Shown one piece after another: positions 7,202 to 14,672 of a stretch of DNA of 17,725 nt. Source of the DNA: Candidatus Methanophagales archaeon ANME-1-THS (GTDB taxonomy: Archaea > Halobacteriota > Syntropharchaeia > Alkanophagales > Methanospirareceae); the NCBI GenBank assembly GCA_004212135.1, contig RXIE01000106.1:1-17725 (forward strand). Reading direction: 5' to 3'. The notes under the pieces were generated by a model. It did no database searches and was not told where the DNA came from. It worked only from the letters and a program-made list of their open reading frames with translations. The translations under genes were made by a program, and so were the position numbers. Within the stretch, counting starts at the first letter, position 1; each line of letters starts with the position of its first letter.

Positions 7202-8839
7202 CTATGCAGGAGGGAGCTTGCCTACTATGTTCGATTCGAGATAATACAGTGCGCGAAGTTCTTCATCAGTCATCTCGGGAAAGACCTCGACTTCTCCCTT
7301 CATGAGCGCTTGCTCGTTCGCTTTCACCTTCGCTCTCACCTCTTCGGGCACTGCATCACCAAACGGTGCGAGCTTCACGCCTCCTTCTGCTAAGCCATAC
7401 CACCAGTCCTGCCCCGAATACTCGTCCCAGGTGCCGTTGCGAGCCGCCTCCACGATATCCGTCATTATGGGCGTCCAGTTCCATACCGCGCCAGTTAAAA
7501 ACACATGCGGGGCGAATCTTCTCATATCCGAGTGGTAACTGATATAATAAACCCCCTTCTCCTCTGCCGCCTCGCCAGGAGCGTAGGAATCAGAATGATG
7601 GGTGATAACGTCGCAGCCCTGCTCGATAAGTGAGATGGTCACCTTCTTCTCCTTGGGCGGGTTATACCACTCGCCGATCCATTCGACATGCACCGTTGCA
7701 TCGGGATTTACCGCGGCAACCCCTCGGGCAAAGGCATTAATACCCCGCACTACCTCTGGTATCGGAAGTGCAGCGGCATACCCGATCTTATTCGACTTGG
7801 TCATCGCCCCGGCGACTATGCCCGTCAAGTATCGAGCTTCATACATCCGCCCGAAATAGATGCCCGCATTCGGTGCTTTCTTCTCGGTACCCGCGCCCCA
7901 CATGAAGATCACATCGGGATACTCACCCGCTACCTCTTCGATTGATTCACCAAACTCCCAACTGTGACAGAAGATTACTTTGTTGCCTGCTTCTGCGTAC
8001 GCCCTCAGGATCTCTGAGGTATGAGGACCGACTGCATCCTCGCGTTCGGAGAGGTTGATATAAGGAAGCGCTTCAGCCATCGCCTGGGCCCCTCTGTGCG
8101 CTTCGTAGGTCCAGCCATAATCCCCAATGTGACCAAAGTGCAGGACTGCTACTTTTAACTCAGATGCTCGTTCCTCCCACGACGGAGTGGGATACCTGAT
8201 GGAGCCGGTGGCAAAATGCTCTGGCCAGATCGTGACGATACTCCCTCTTTGAATCTGAACAACGGACATGGGGTTATAGATGTCCATCCCCCGCTCATCG
8301 AACTTAATCCGTCCATAGAACGTCATTATGTCCATGGATGCCAGTGCTTCTCTCACCTTCTCACGATTAACAGCAGCCGCATCTTCCAGAGCGAGTTGAA
8401 AGGCCACCCCACAGGCACTCGCGGCTGCTGCATGATAATCAGGGGTTTTGTTATACCGGGCACGGAAGAGCTGGCTATAATCTTTGGCACTCCCGAAGAC
8501 CGGGCCATAGTAAGGGGAATCAGTGGTCCACTGCGCGGTACCAAGTATATACTCAGCATCTTTTCCCAACCGGATGGTAAACGCGGGATCAGAAGGAGCT
8601 ATCAGTACACCAAATAGCTCAGGACTCAACCCGACCTCTTTCGCGGCGCTCACAAACACGACTGCCTCTTGAAAGTGCGCGGAAAAGAGCAGGATATTCG
8701 GCTCGTCTTTTTGTACCTCGGTCAGGATGCTCGTGAGTTCATTGGTATTTTCGAAGGTTTTTAGGGAGACAGTATCAAATCCCAACCGCTCGGCATGCTG
8801 TTGCGCACCGGTAGCCGCACCACACGGAGAAGAGATCAC
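7202..8839 (-). CDS. C-terminal part of a broken LivK-BMP double substrate-binding protein
   Basis: A 545-codon frame containing two pieces. Residues 1-225 are the second half of a LivK-like (Peripla_BP_6) amino-acid-binding fold, including the end pattern VVQIQRGSIVTIWPE (193-207). Residues 228-545 are a complete BMP/PnrA/Med-type binding domain beginning LKVAVLHFGHIGDYGWTYEAHRG and containing an IYFGRMYEARYLTGIVAGAM stretch. BMP proteins bind nucleosides or related ligands outside the membrane for ABC importers. The apparent start is a GTG inside the LivK domain and is not a natural start; the true N-terminus is the 8775-9392 ORF, one base out of frame. No permease or ATPase gene is adjacent. 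Confidence 0.85.
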   Translation of the reverse strand: MISSPCGAATGAQQHAERLGFDTVSLKTFENTNELTSILTEVQKDEPNILLFSAHFQEAVVFVSAAKEVGLSPELFGVLIAPSDPAFTIRLGKDAEYILGTAQWTTDSPYYGPVFGSAKDYSQLFRARYNKTPDYHAAAASACGVAFQLALEDAAAVNREKVREALASMDIMTFYGRIKFDERGMDIYNPMSVVQIQRGSIVTIWPEHFATGSIRYPTPSWEERASELKVAVLHFGHIGDYGWTYEAHRGAQAMAEALPYINLSEREDAVGPHTSEILRAYAEAGNKVIFCHSWEFGESIEEVAGEYPDVIFMWGAGTEKKAPNAGIYFGRMYEARYLTGIVAGAMTKSNKIGYAAALPIPEVVRGINAFARGVAAVNPDATVHVEWIGEWYNPPKEKKVTISLIEQGCDVITHHSDSYAPGEAAEEKGVYYISYHSDMRRFAPHVFLTGAVWNWTPIMTDIVEAARNGTWDEYSGQDWWYGLAEGGVKLAPFGDAVPEEVRAKVKANEQALMKGEVEVFPEMTDEELRALYYLESNIVGKLPPA

Positions 8840-9392
8840 CTGCTGAGATGATCGCGACCTTCTTCGGCTCTGGCTCGAGTCGTGCTGCGCCCTCTAAGAG
8901 CGTTTTGAAGTAATCACCAGCGAGGCTTATGACTCCGAAGGTGTACCTGAAGCCTTGCGCGAAGATCGTCTCTGAGGCACCCCCGCCCTCGACCATAGGA
9001 ACTCGATATCGCTCGGCAATTGCAGCCGCTTCGAACGTGCAGTCGCTTCCATAAGGACCTAAGAGGAGATCGACATTGTCCTCGACAATGAGCTTCTCGA
9101 CCAGTGACGCGGTCTTTTGAGGATCGCTTTCGTCATCGTAGTAGAGGATCTCGACGAGGTATTGATCGTTCCCGATGAGGATTCCGCCCTGTGAATTGAC
9201 ATGCTCCTTCCAGAGCTCATACCCCTCCCTGGTGAGTTTGCCTTCCTGCTCCCGTGCGCCACTTAAACTCAAGGCACAGCCGAACCGAATCGTCTTTGGC
9301 TCCTCTTTGAGTACCACAATGAGAGATACTGCGGTTAATACAACAACGACGAATAACACGAGCAATACCGCTCTTTTTATTGACTGTTCCAT
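8775..9392 (-). CDS. N-terminal part of the same broken LivK-BMP protein (frameshifted)
   Basis: The true 5' end of the gene. It begins with a signal or anchor segment (hydrophobic residues 9-27), then the first lobe of a LivK-like binding protein: TIRFGCALSLSG (34-45), a GYELWKEHVNSQGGI block, LVEKLIVEDNVDLLLGPYGS, and KKVAIISAGDLFS near 175-188. After that the frame turns into unrelated residues and stops. The other frame supplies PCGAATGAQQHAERLGFDTV, which matches the expected family pattern at the expected length, so one base appears to be missing near 8825-8832 (TCTTCTCC). No lipobox cysteine is present. GAGGGA lies about 10 bases before the ATG. Reconstructed, the gene spans 7202-9392 and about 730 residues. 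Confidence 0.85.
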   Translation of the reverse strand: MEQSIKRAVLLVLFVVVVLTAVSLIVVLKEEPKTIRFGCALSLSGAREQEGKLTREGYELWKEHVNSQGGILIGNDQYLVEILYYDDESDPQKTASLVEKLIVEDNVDLLLGPYGSDCTFEAAAIAERYRVPMVEGGGASETIFAQGFRYTFGVISLAGDYFKTLLEGAARLEPEPKKVAIISAGDLFSVWCGYRCATACRAVGI

Positions 9393-9668
9393 CCTCGAAA
9401 AATCCCTCTAGCCTACGTAAGTAACCTCTCTCGACATAAAACCTTTTCAAGTATCCTCGGTTAAGATAACCCGGCAGCGGGCTTCTGTCTCATCAGCCAC
9501 TTGTTTTCTCAGGTCTTTGACAGTCAACACCCTCGGTAATGAGTTTTGTACCATTCAGCATGCTAATCGCGAGCACTGAGCATCGCCTTTTTACCGAGAA
9601 AGAATGAATATCTGAATATGCAATATGCGCTCTTGGCGCAGTCTTTACGAGCAGAATGAGGTGGTAAA

Positions 9669-10004
9669 ATGGAGCATAAAGAGGTGATCGGGATGAGCGA
9701 GTTTGCAAACCTGGACCTGCGGATCGGGAAGATTCTGAATGCTGAACGACTCACGGGAAGCAGGAAGTTAATCAAGCTCAGGGTGGATGTCGGGGATGAG
9801 CAGAGACAACTTGTTGCGGGGATTGCAGCGGAGTATACGCCGGAGAGTTTAATCGGCAAACTCGTGCCGGTTTTGGTCAATTTGAAGCCGGCAAAGCTCA
9901 TGGGTGTCGAAAGTCAGGGCATGATATTGGCTGTGGATGTCAACGGAAAACCGATTTTACTGCATCCGGATAAGGAAGTGCCCGCGGGCAGCAGCGTCCA
10001 CTGA
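9669..10004 (+). CDS. tRNA-binding domain protein (MetRS beta / Trbp111 type)
   Basis: A 111-residue single OB-fold domain of the family found at the C-terminus of methionyl-tRNA synthetase and as free tRNA-binding proteins (Trbp111, CsaA, archaeal MetRS beta subunit). The pattern is clear: LDLRIGKILNAERLTGSRKL (15-34), RQLVAGIAAEYTP (46-58), and the hallmark LKPAKLMGVESQGMILA (72-88). It probably grips the tRNA elbow and may act with MetRS, which is not in this window. GAGGTGG ends five bases before the ATG and fixes the start; an internal ATG at 9693 is less likely. The pseudokinase-like gene starts 6 bases after its stop, so they share a transcript. Confidence 0.9.
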   Translation: MEHKEVIGMSEFANLDLRIGKILNAERLTGSRKLIKLRVDVGDEQRQLVAGIAAEYTPESLIGKLVPVLVNLKPAKLMGVESQGMILAVDVNGKPILLHPDKEVPAGSSVH

Positions 10005-10010
10005 ATACAC

Positions 10011-11273
10011 ATGAGCCCGGGAGACCAGCAGGCAAACGAAGCGATTGACGCGAGCCTGTACGGGCATCGAATCTCCGAGTGGCAGCAGATACGACCGTTA
10101 GCGCACTGGATGGTCTTTTTCGATCCGGTTACAAGGGTAGCATATTCGCACCGGGATTATCTCGCTGAAGATGTCCAGGCAAGACTGGTGCCGAGGTTGG
10201 CGTTTGAGTCGCACAGTGAACGGGCGTACTTCATAGTTGACCAGAACGAGCTCATGGAATACAAAGGTCTTACATGGCCCTATAGCGATAGGATAGTGCC
10301 AGCAAGCGGTCAGCCCCGAGGGTTGCTTTTGAAAGAGCATGGCGCGCGAGAGGCACGGGCGTTAACCGACATTGCCGGCCGGGGAGGCTCTGTCAAGGCT
10401 GAATATCATGATGCCGGGTTCGCTCTGCTTAAACGCGCACCGATAGCGGTAAAACCGCTGACTGCTGAGTGGGAAAAGGAACATGGAAAAGAGGTAGACG
10501 GTGAGATTGTCCAGTATGGTGTGCTCAAACGCTGGGGCGACGATTATATCCCGTTTATCAGACTCGATCTCTTCCAGATAGTGCGCGAGCTTGCCAATTT
10601 TGAGGGTATTGGCTATGTTGAGCTTCTTTCAAATGCAATGGAGCGATTCGGAAGCGTATTAAGAACTGCCCATGAACTGGGAATTTACCATTGCTTCACG
10701 CATCCGGGCAATGTGGACGCGCATGGTAACCTGATCGATTATGAACATGCGATATACCGGGACGAGATTGCGTGTATACAACAAACGAGGGAACCAAAGT
10801 CAGAAGACGCGGAGTTCTTTAGTGAAGCGTGCCTGAGGTTCCGGGACATCGACCTCTTCTTCGGGGGCTCGCGCGCGCTCCTGAGGAGATGCCAGGAACG
10901 GTTTCAATTCACGCGTGAGGAATTGATGCTGCACATAAAGTTCTTACGAGAGAATATTGCGTTATCAGTCGGTATTCCGGTTTTCGAGCTCCTTGCACAT
11001 TTGAATATCGGATTCTATGCGGATACGTTAAAAAAATTGCGAAGCGAAGACCAGCGGCGGGTAATCGCGGCATTTATTGAGGCTTATTGTGACGCGGATC
11101 AACGTGACATGGTAAAGCAAGAAGTCTTTTTGAGGCTCGCACGAGATGGAGAATGGACTGAAGCGGTCAGTGGCTGCATCACTGATCCTGAACATTGGAC
11201 GGATATACCTGCCAGACAGCTATCGAGCGAGTTCATATTGGATCTCTGGACCAAACCGCCGCTCAAACCATGA
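10011..11273 (+). CDS. Hypothetical protein with a SelO-like pseudokinase signature
   Basis: A 420-residue protein, soluble, without an obvious named family. Residues 222-246 resemble a kinase catalytic loop: His227 and HPGN (231-234), then nine residues later Asp243 in LIDYEH. The HRD aspartate position is Phe229, so a classical kinase mechanism is not expected. SelO protein adenylyltransferases likewise lack that Asp, have H-G-V-M-N-T-D-N, and place the metal-binding Asn and Asp (in I-D-Y) nine residues apart. Lys108 (LLLKEHG) and Glu114 (AREARAL) could be the N-lobe Lys-Glu pair, with ALLKR (138-142) as the hinge strand. The match is motif-level only. It follows the tRNA-binding gene by 6 bases, which suggests a joint role in translation or in modifying proteins. 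Confidence 0.8.
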   Translation: MSPGDQQANEAIDASLYGHRISEWQQIRPLAHWMVFFDPVTRVAYSHRDYLAEDVQARLVPRLAFESHSERAYFIVDQNELMEYKGLTWPYSDRIVPASGQPRGLLLKEHGAREARALTDIAGRGGSVKAEYHDAGFALLKRAPIAVKPLTAEWEKEHGKEVDGEIVQYGVLKRWGDDYIPFIRLDLFQIVRELANFEGIGYVELLSNAMERFGSVLRTAHELGIYHCFTHPGNVDAHGNLIDYEHAIYRDEIACIQQTREPKSEDAEFFSEACLRFRDIDLFFGGSRALLRRCQERFQFTREELMLHIKFLRENIALSVGIPVFELLAHLNIGFYADTLKKLRSEDQRRVIAAFIEAYCDADQRDMVKQEVFLRLARDGEWTEAVSGCITDPEHWTDIPARQLSSEFILDLWTKPPLKP

Positions 11274-11331
11274 TGCGTTGTGTGCGGATGCTCGCATTAC
11301 CTTTATTAGAGAGGAACGGTGACCAGAAGTT

Positions 11332-11748
11332 ATGCCGAAGTGGGAGATTCATAACAAATGGGCTGAGAAGCTGGGACTCCCCACAGAGATTTCAAACTTT
11401 GTCAACCAGTTAAGCGACTTCCCTGAGCAAAGTCAGGCGTTCAGGGAGTTCTGCGAGCGCCGAGGCGCAGAAATAATCATGCAATTAGTACAGAGGTGCG
11501 ATTTCGACCGGATAATGAGGATTCCCAAGTACCTCCAGGTTGTATTCGCGCGAGAAAAAGGGAGCGAATATCTCAGCGCGTGGTATTTGCATTATGCCCT
11601 GGATTATATCCGAATGGCACCTGCATTAACGCCTCGCGAGGTCCTCAACCGGATCGAGGAACGATTTGAGCCCTGTCGAGAGTTAGAAACCATAAAAAAG
11701 TTCGTACTGGAGAATGCAGAAGAGATCGTACGGGATTGCCGAGCGTAA
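11332..11748 (+). CDS. Hypothetical archaeal protein
   Basis: A 138-residue soluble, helical protein whose start (MPKWEIHNKWAEKLGL) looks like a conserved N-terminus, but I cannot name a family. The His/Trp/Lys-rich opening is followed by helices with CERRGAE and QRCDFDRI, and an aromatic stretch (LSAWYLHYALDYI, about 80-92). Histidines 7 and 87 and Cys43/Cys54 are candidate functional residues, without a recognisable metal motif. It lies 58 bases after the pseudokinase-like gene on the same strand, with no clear promoter between, and ends 10 bases before the convergent surface-protein gene. Confidence 0.7.
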   Translation: MPKWEIHNKWAEKLGLPTEISNFVNQLSDFPEQSQAFREFCERRGAEIIMQLVQRCDFDRIMRIPKYLQVVFAREKGSEYLSAWYLHYALDYIRMAPALTPREVLNRIEERFEPCRELETIKKFVLENAEEIVRDCRA

Positions 11749-11758
11749 ACTGAATCGT

Positions 11759-12379
11759 TTAGTATGTTACTCTTTTTTTGTGCTTGCGGTGGTTGAAGAA
11801 GAGCAGCAGGCCGATTATCGCCGCAACGGGAATGGCGATGGAGGAGAATTCTGGTATCACCGTCTCTGGTTCATGAGTCTTCATAGCGTATACATGGAAG
11901 CCTGGAACCTCGTCTTTCGGTTTGGAGCCCTTTGTGAGGTTTGCTTCTCCCGTTACAGTAATTCCAGAGGTTTGCTCGGCATCGGTTAGGTAAATTCTGA
12001 CTCCCACATAGTTGCTCCTTGCAGTTTGCTCTGGGAGAGATATTCCATTAACAACGATATCCTTGAGGACGGTTTCGCCATTTTCTGATGACCCTTTAGC
12101 AATGAGTGTTATGTACTCAAATGCCTTTCCCTGTGCGTATGTGTACTGTAGTGTGGTCTGGCTCGCTCCTGTGCCTTGCGTGTACGTTACTTTGCCCGTG
12201 CTCGGGTCATAGCTCACTGAGAAGGGTTTCCATTCACCATCTGGCCATACCACATTGTTTTGGGCTACAACGGTCTCTGGACCTCCGCTAACGTTCCAGA
12301 TCGCGTTCTTCCACCCGGTTCCGCCATATCTTCCCGTCGTGAAGAAGTCTTTGTGTATCGCTCCATTCTCATCTTTCAA
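11759..12379 (-). CDS. 5'-truncated surface protein with PEF-CTERM tail
   Basis: The C-terminus is a textbook archaeal PEF-CTERM sorting tail: IPEF (175-178), a hydrophobic span (180-195) and a basic tail (NHRKHKKR). Such proteins are exported and then processed by an archaeosortase. The body (about 1-145) is a beta-rich anchor domain with VWPDGEWKPFSVSYDPSTGK and ITVTG segments, resembling the choice-of-anchor W type. A signal peptide is missing. The only possible start is a TTG at 12379 without a ribosome site; the frame stays open 13 more codons (GNYTDQCDGWDC) to the TAA of the preceding GXGXG gene, which is in the same frame. The head is therefore lost or read through from upstream, and I regard it as a probable gene remnant. 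Confidence 0.6.
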   Translation of the reverse strand: MKDENGAIHKDFFTTGRYGGTGWKNAIWNVSGGPETVVAQNNVVWPDGEWKPFSVSYDPSTGKVTYTQGTGASQTTLQYTYAQGKAFEYITLIAKGSSENGETVLKDIVVNGISLPEQTARSNYVGVRIYLTDAEQTSGITVTGEANLTKGSKPKDEVPGFHVYAMKTHEPETVIPEFSSIAIPVAAIIGLLLFFNHRKHKKRVTY

Positions 12380-12418
12380 GCAGTCCCAGCCATCACATTG
12401 GTCTGTGTAGTTTCCATC

Positions 12419-13201
12419 TTAAACCCGTCTAATCGAGCCTTTAATCCAGATCTCGCCAGCTTGCATCTCCCAGCCAAATAACTCCCCGGCATCACCTAAG
12501 AGAATGATCCTTCCCCCTTCCATCAAATTGCCGACCGCATTTTTTGCGTTCCCCTTTACAACGATTTCGCCCCCACGCATAGACTGTCCAAGCCAATGCT
12601 CGACATTTCCTCCGATTGTGATCGTCCCACCTTTCATGGACCGCCCGACGTAATTACCCGCATTACCATGCACTATTATTTCTCCGTTTACCATCTCCAA
12701 ACCAAGTAAATCACCTGTGTTTCCCGCTATAGTTATCGTTCCGCCCGTCATGCCCTCACCGATCCAGTATCCCGCATTTCCTCGTATCATAAGCTCGCCC
12801 CCGCGCATGTGTTTGCCCGCGCTACTTGCTACATTTCCGGTTACGAGCATCCTCCCGCCCACCATCTCGTAACCGCCCAGATTCCCTATATCACCTTCTA
12901 TTACCAGCGCTTTCCGGTTCCGGTATCCTACCGAATTGAGTCTCCTCCCGATATCCGGTACCTGAAGGGTAATCTCATCTTCTCTGACGTTATTGCTCAG
13001 CGCCGAGAGGTACAAACCGGTATACGAGAAGAATTCCGCCGCTTCAAACGCTTTGAGACTCTTAGAGAAGAGAGAGAGATCCTGTGTGGTATAATCCATG
13101 AGTCGCGCACCCTCCTCCGCTTTCTGGTATGCTGTATCGGGTGTATCCGCTCCTGTTATGCTTTTAAGCCATCCTTCATAATGAGCCCGGATCAGGTCCA
13201 T
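12419..13201 (-). CDS. GXGXG-motif beta-helix protein (FwdC / GltB C-terminal-like)
   Basis: A 260-residue protein. Residues 103-256 contain eight repeats of about 19 residues with the pattern G-N/D-x-x-x-x-x-G-x-x-M-x-G-G followed by a beta strand, for example GNAGYWIGEGMTGGTITI and GNAGNYVGRSMKGGTITI. This is the right-handed beta-helix of formylmethanofuran dehydrogenase subunit C and of the glutamate synthase large-subunit C-terminus. The first 100 residues are helical and do not resemble FwdC, and no other Fwd/Fmd genes are near, so a stand-alone structural or assembly role is more likely than methanogenesis. GAGG, four bases before the ATG, overlaps the stop of the upstream gene, indicating coupled translation. 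Confidence 0.85.
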   Translation of the reverse strand: MDLIRAHYEGWLKSITGADTPDTAYQKAEEGARLMDYTTQDLSLFSKSLKAFEAAEFFSYTGLYLSALSNNVREDEITLQVPDIGRRLNSVGYRNRKALVIEGDIGNLGGYEMVGGRMLVTGNVASSAGKHMRGGELMIRGNAGYWIGEGMTGGTITIAGNTGDLLGLEMVNGEIIVHGNAGNYVGRSMKGGTITIGGNVEHWLGQSMRGGEIVVKGNAKNAVGNLMEGGRIILLGDAGELFGWEMQAGEIWIKGSIRRV

Positions 13202-13207
13202 AGTTCC

Positions 13208-13585
13208 TCAAGAACCTCGCTCAGGAAAGCCCACACGCTCCTTTATGGTTCTTCTCCATCTCTCGAGCTGCTGTAGCAGCGCGATCCGCTCCCCGATCGT
13301 CAATCGTACATCATCGCCCCGCAAGGTCTCTTTGTATCGCTTTATCTCGTCTGCAACCACCCTGAGTTTTTCATCTGCTCGTACGATCCACTCGATCTTC
13401 TCCAATCGCCTTCTGAGCTCCTTTGTGAGGTAAAAGGGAAGTTGAGCGATTAAACGGTTAAACGCATATTCCAGCTCCTGAATATCCGCCTCGCTCAGAG
13501 GCTCTGCCAGATATACGAGCCTCACCGCCTTGTTACCGATTCGCATAACCTCTTCATGGATCCAGACGAGGGCGAGGAGAAGCAT
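13208..13585 (-). CDS. Small helical protein coupled to the GXGXG gene
   Basis: I do not recognise it. With the ATG at 13585 it is 125 residues; most is charged helix (LTKELRRRLEKIEWIVRADEKLR, split here by eye into two coiled-coil-like segments). The start is uncertain: GTG 13588 and ATG 13585 lack a ribosome site, while an internal ATG at 13546 (MRIGNKAVRL) is preceded by GAAGAGG, and a TATA-like stretch at 13599-13611 would start transcription near 13580, favouring 13546. The stop lies 6 bases before the GXGXG start, and the GXGXG ribosome site overlaps this gene's end. The two products probably work together. Confidence 0.65.
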   Translation of the reverse strand: MLLLALVWIHEEVMRIGNKAVRLVYLAEPLSEADIQELEYAFNRLIAQLPFYLTKELRRRLEKIEWIVRADEKLRVVADEIKRYKETLRGDDVRLTIGERIALLQQLERWRRTIKERVGFPERGS

Positions 13586-13691
13586 CACGTACCATTATCT
13601 ATTAAAATTCAACATGGAAAAATGTAGCGGCATAGCCTGTATTCAAGAAGCGCGGTCTCTAAAAATTGCTGACCGCATCACCCGCAACTAC

Positions 13692-14141
13692 TTAGCGTCT
13701 GAATATCGAACTACCCCGTTTATACCGGCCGATTAATTCCGCCTGGTCGAGTATGTGCCCTTTCATAGCGTTTTCCAGGGCTGCTTTGTCCACCCGTCCG
13801 CTCAAACCGAGCACTTTGTCCAGCGCGTAGATCTTGAAGAAATATCGGTGCGTCCCGGACGGCGGACAGGGCCCGCCATAATCCTTCCGGCCGAAATCAT
13901 TCATCCCTTGCGTTCCTGGAATGCTGTCCTCTTCGATCCGATTGACAACAGGAATGTCATAAACCACCCAATGGACCCAGGTTCCTCGAGGTGCATCCGG
14001 ATCATCGACGATTAACGCCAGGCTCTTCGTGCCCGCAGGAATCTCCTCGATAACGAGTGCGGGATTGGTATCCTCTCCGTCAGGGGTACATTTCTTGGGA
14101 ATCAACTCATTATGCTTAAACTCCGGACTCGTTAACTTCAT
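13692..14141 (-). CDS. PEBP-family protein (YbhB/YbcL-like)
   Basis: A 149-residue phosphatidylethanolamine-binding-protein homologue of the prokaryotic YbhB/YbcL group. The ligand-binding motifs are intact: DDPDAP (46-51) with GTWVHW (53-58), and GPCPPSGTHRY (90-100). Bacterial members are small cytoplasmic or periplasmic proteins with an anion-binding pocket and no settled biochemical role. The start is chosen at ATG 14141 because GGAGGGAGAAAGG directly precedes it; an upstream ATG at 14168 would add nine residues that cover this ribosome site. No signal peptide is seen. A clear TATA box and an inverted repeat lie just upstream, so it is probably a single-gene transcript. Confidence 0.93.
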   Translation of the reverse strand: MKLTSPEFKHNELIPKKCTPDGEDTNPALVIEEIPAGTKSLALIVDDPDAPRGTWVHWVVYDIPVVNRIEEDSIPGTQGMNDFGRKDYGGPCPPSGTHRYFFKIYALDKVLGLSGRVDKAALENAMKGHILDQAELIGRYKRGSSIFRR

Positions 14142-14153
14142 CCTTTCTCCCTC

Positions 14154-14176
14154 CCTCAGGTATATCAACGCTGAGG
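14154..14176. promoter_or_regulatory. Inverted repeat at the PEBP transcription start, possible operator
   Basis: CCTCAG at 14154-14159 and CTGAGG at 14171-14176 form a perfect 6-base inverted repeat with an 11-base spacer. It spans the expected start site between the TATA box and the ribosome site of the PEBP gene, a place where a dimeric archaeal repressor would block initiation. It could also occur by chance. Confidence 0.35.
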
Positions 14177-14178
14177 GG

Positions 14179-14190
14179 CTTTATAAAACC
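14179..14190 (-). promoter_or_regulatory. TATA box of the PEBP gene
   Basis: Read on the reverse strand this is GGTTTTATAAAG, a good archaeal TATA match. Initiation about 25 nt downstream would be near 14160, leaving a leader of about 19 nt that contains the strong ribosome site. Confidence 0.6.
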
Positions 14191-14368
14191 TTTGCTCCCT
14201 GGTCGCATAAGGTAAACATGGATACTCTCGGTGGACGCAGGAACCTCACAAAGGCAAAGGAGCATCGAAGTCGAAGATATTTATCGGCAGAGCTCATTCA
14301 GTGCCTTAACAGATTATGAGATCCATGAGACATTTAACGTTGCGATTGTGCAGCCATCTTTTTAAACC

Positions 14369-14572
14369 CTAGTGGGTAGTGCTCCGCTGGACTTGGTAAC
14401 GTGTCAGAATTACAAATACTATGATCGAACTGACAATCCCCACCGGGATACCGACGAAGAGTGAGAAGTAGATTATCTCCTCGAGTAACCAGGCAACGAA
14501 GAAGGTTACACCGATGAACGTGAAGATGGAAAGAAGGATCCTCAGTGCGAACTTTAGCAGGTTTGTCGTCAT
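14369..14572 (-). CDS. Small two-helix membrane protein
   Basis: A 67-residue protein with two hydrophobic spans (about 5-27 and 34-57) separated by a short acidic turn (LLEEIIY), and a basic tail (RYQVQRSTTH). No family is recognised. It has no clear ribosome site of its own. Instead, a short ORF of 11 codons begins at 14604 behind GAGGTGG and ends in a TGA that overlaps this ATG as ATGA, so translation may be coupled. It lies between archaemetzincin and PEBP on the same strand, but spacing gives no strong operon link. Confidence 0.6.
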   Translation of the reverse strand: MTTNLLKFALRILLSIFTFIGVTFFVAWLLEEIIYFSLFVGIPVGIVSSIIVFVILTRYQVQRSTTH

Positions 14573-14604
14573 CGTCGGTTCTCGCTACCTACTACCACGT
14601 TCAT
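14569..14604 (-). CDS. Possible 11-residue leader peptide overlapping the membrane-protein start
   Basis: The ORF reads MNVVVGSENRR and is preceded by CGAGGTGGT, the best ribosome site in this interval. Its stop overlaps the ATG of the membrane protein (ATGA). It may deliver ribosomes to a start lacking its own site, or it may be coincidental; a TATA-like GGTTATTAAG at 14618-14627 would begin transcription near or within it. Confidence 0.25.
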   Translation of the reverse strand: MNVVVGSENRR

Positions 14605-14672
14605 ACCACCTCGTTCTTAATAACCCTTATCGTTCATACGTTTGGGAAGACGTTCACCATCAATCCCACCTA

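Noticed and set aside
7023..7244. Forward ORF of 73 codons at the 3' end of the transport gene
   Set aside because: No ribosome site or promoter, no recognisable features, and it overlaps a real gene on the other strand.
10011..11273. Aminoglycoside phosphotransferase or ABC1-type kinase
   Set aside because: The HPGN loop suggested it, but the catalytic Asp of the loop is Phe229, so an ordinary phosphotransferase is unlikely.
12419..13201. Calling the GXGXG protein FwdC of methanogenesis
   Set aside because: The N-terminal 100 residues do not match FwdC and no other formylmethanofuran dehydrogenase gene is present.
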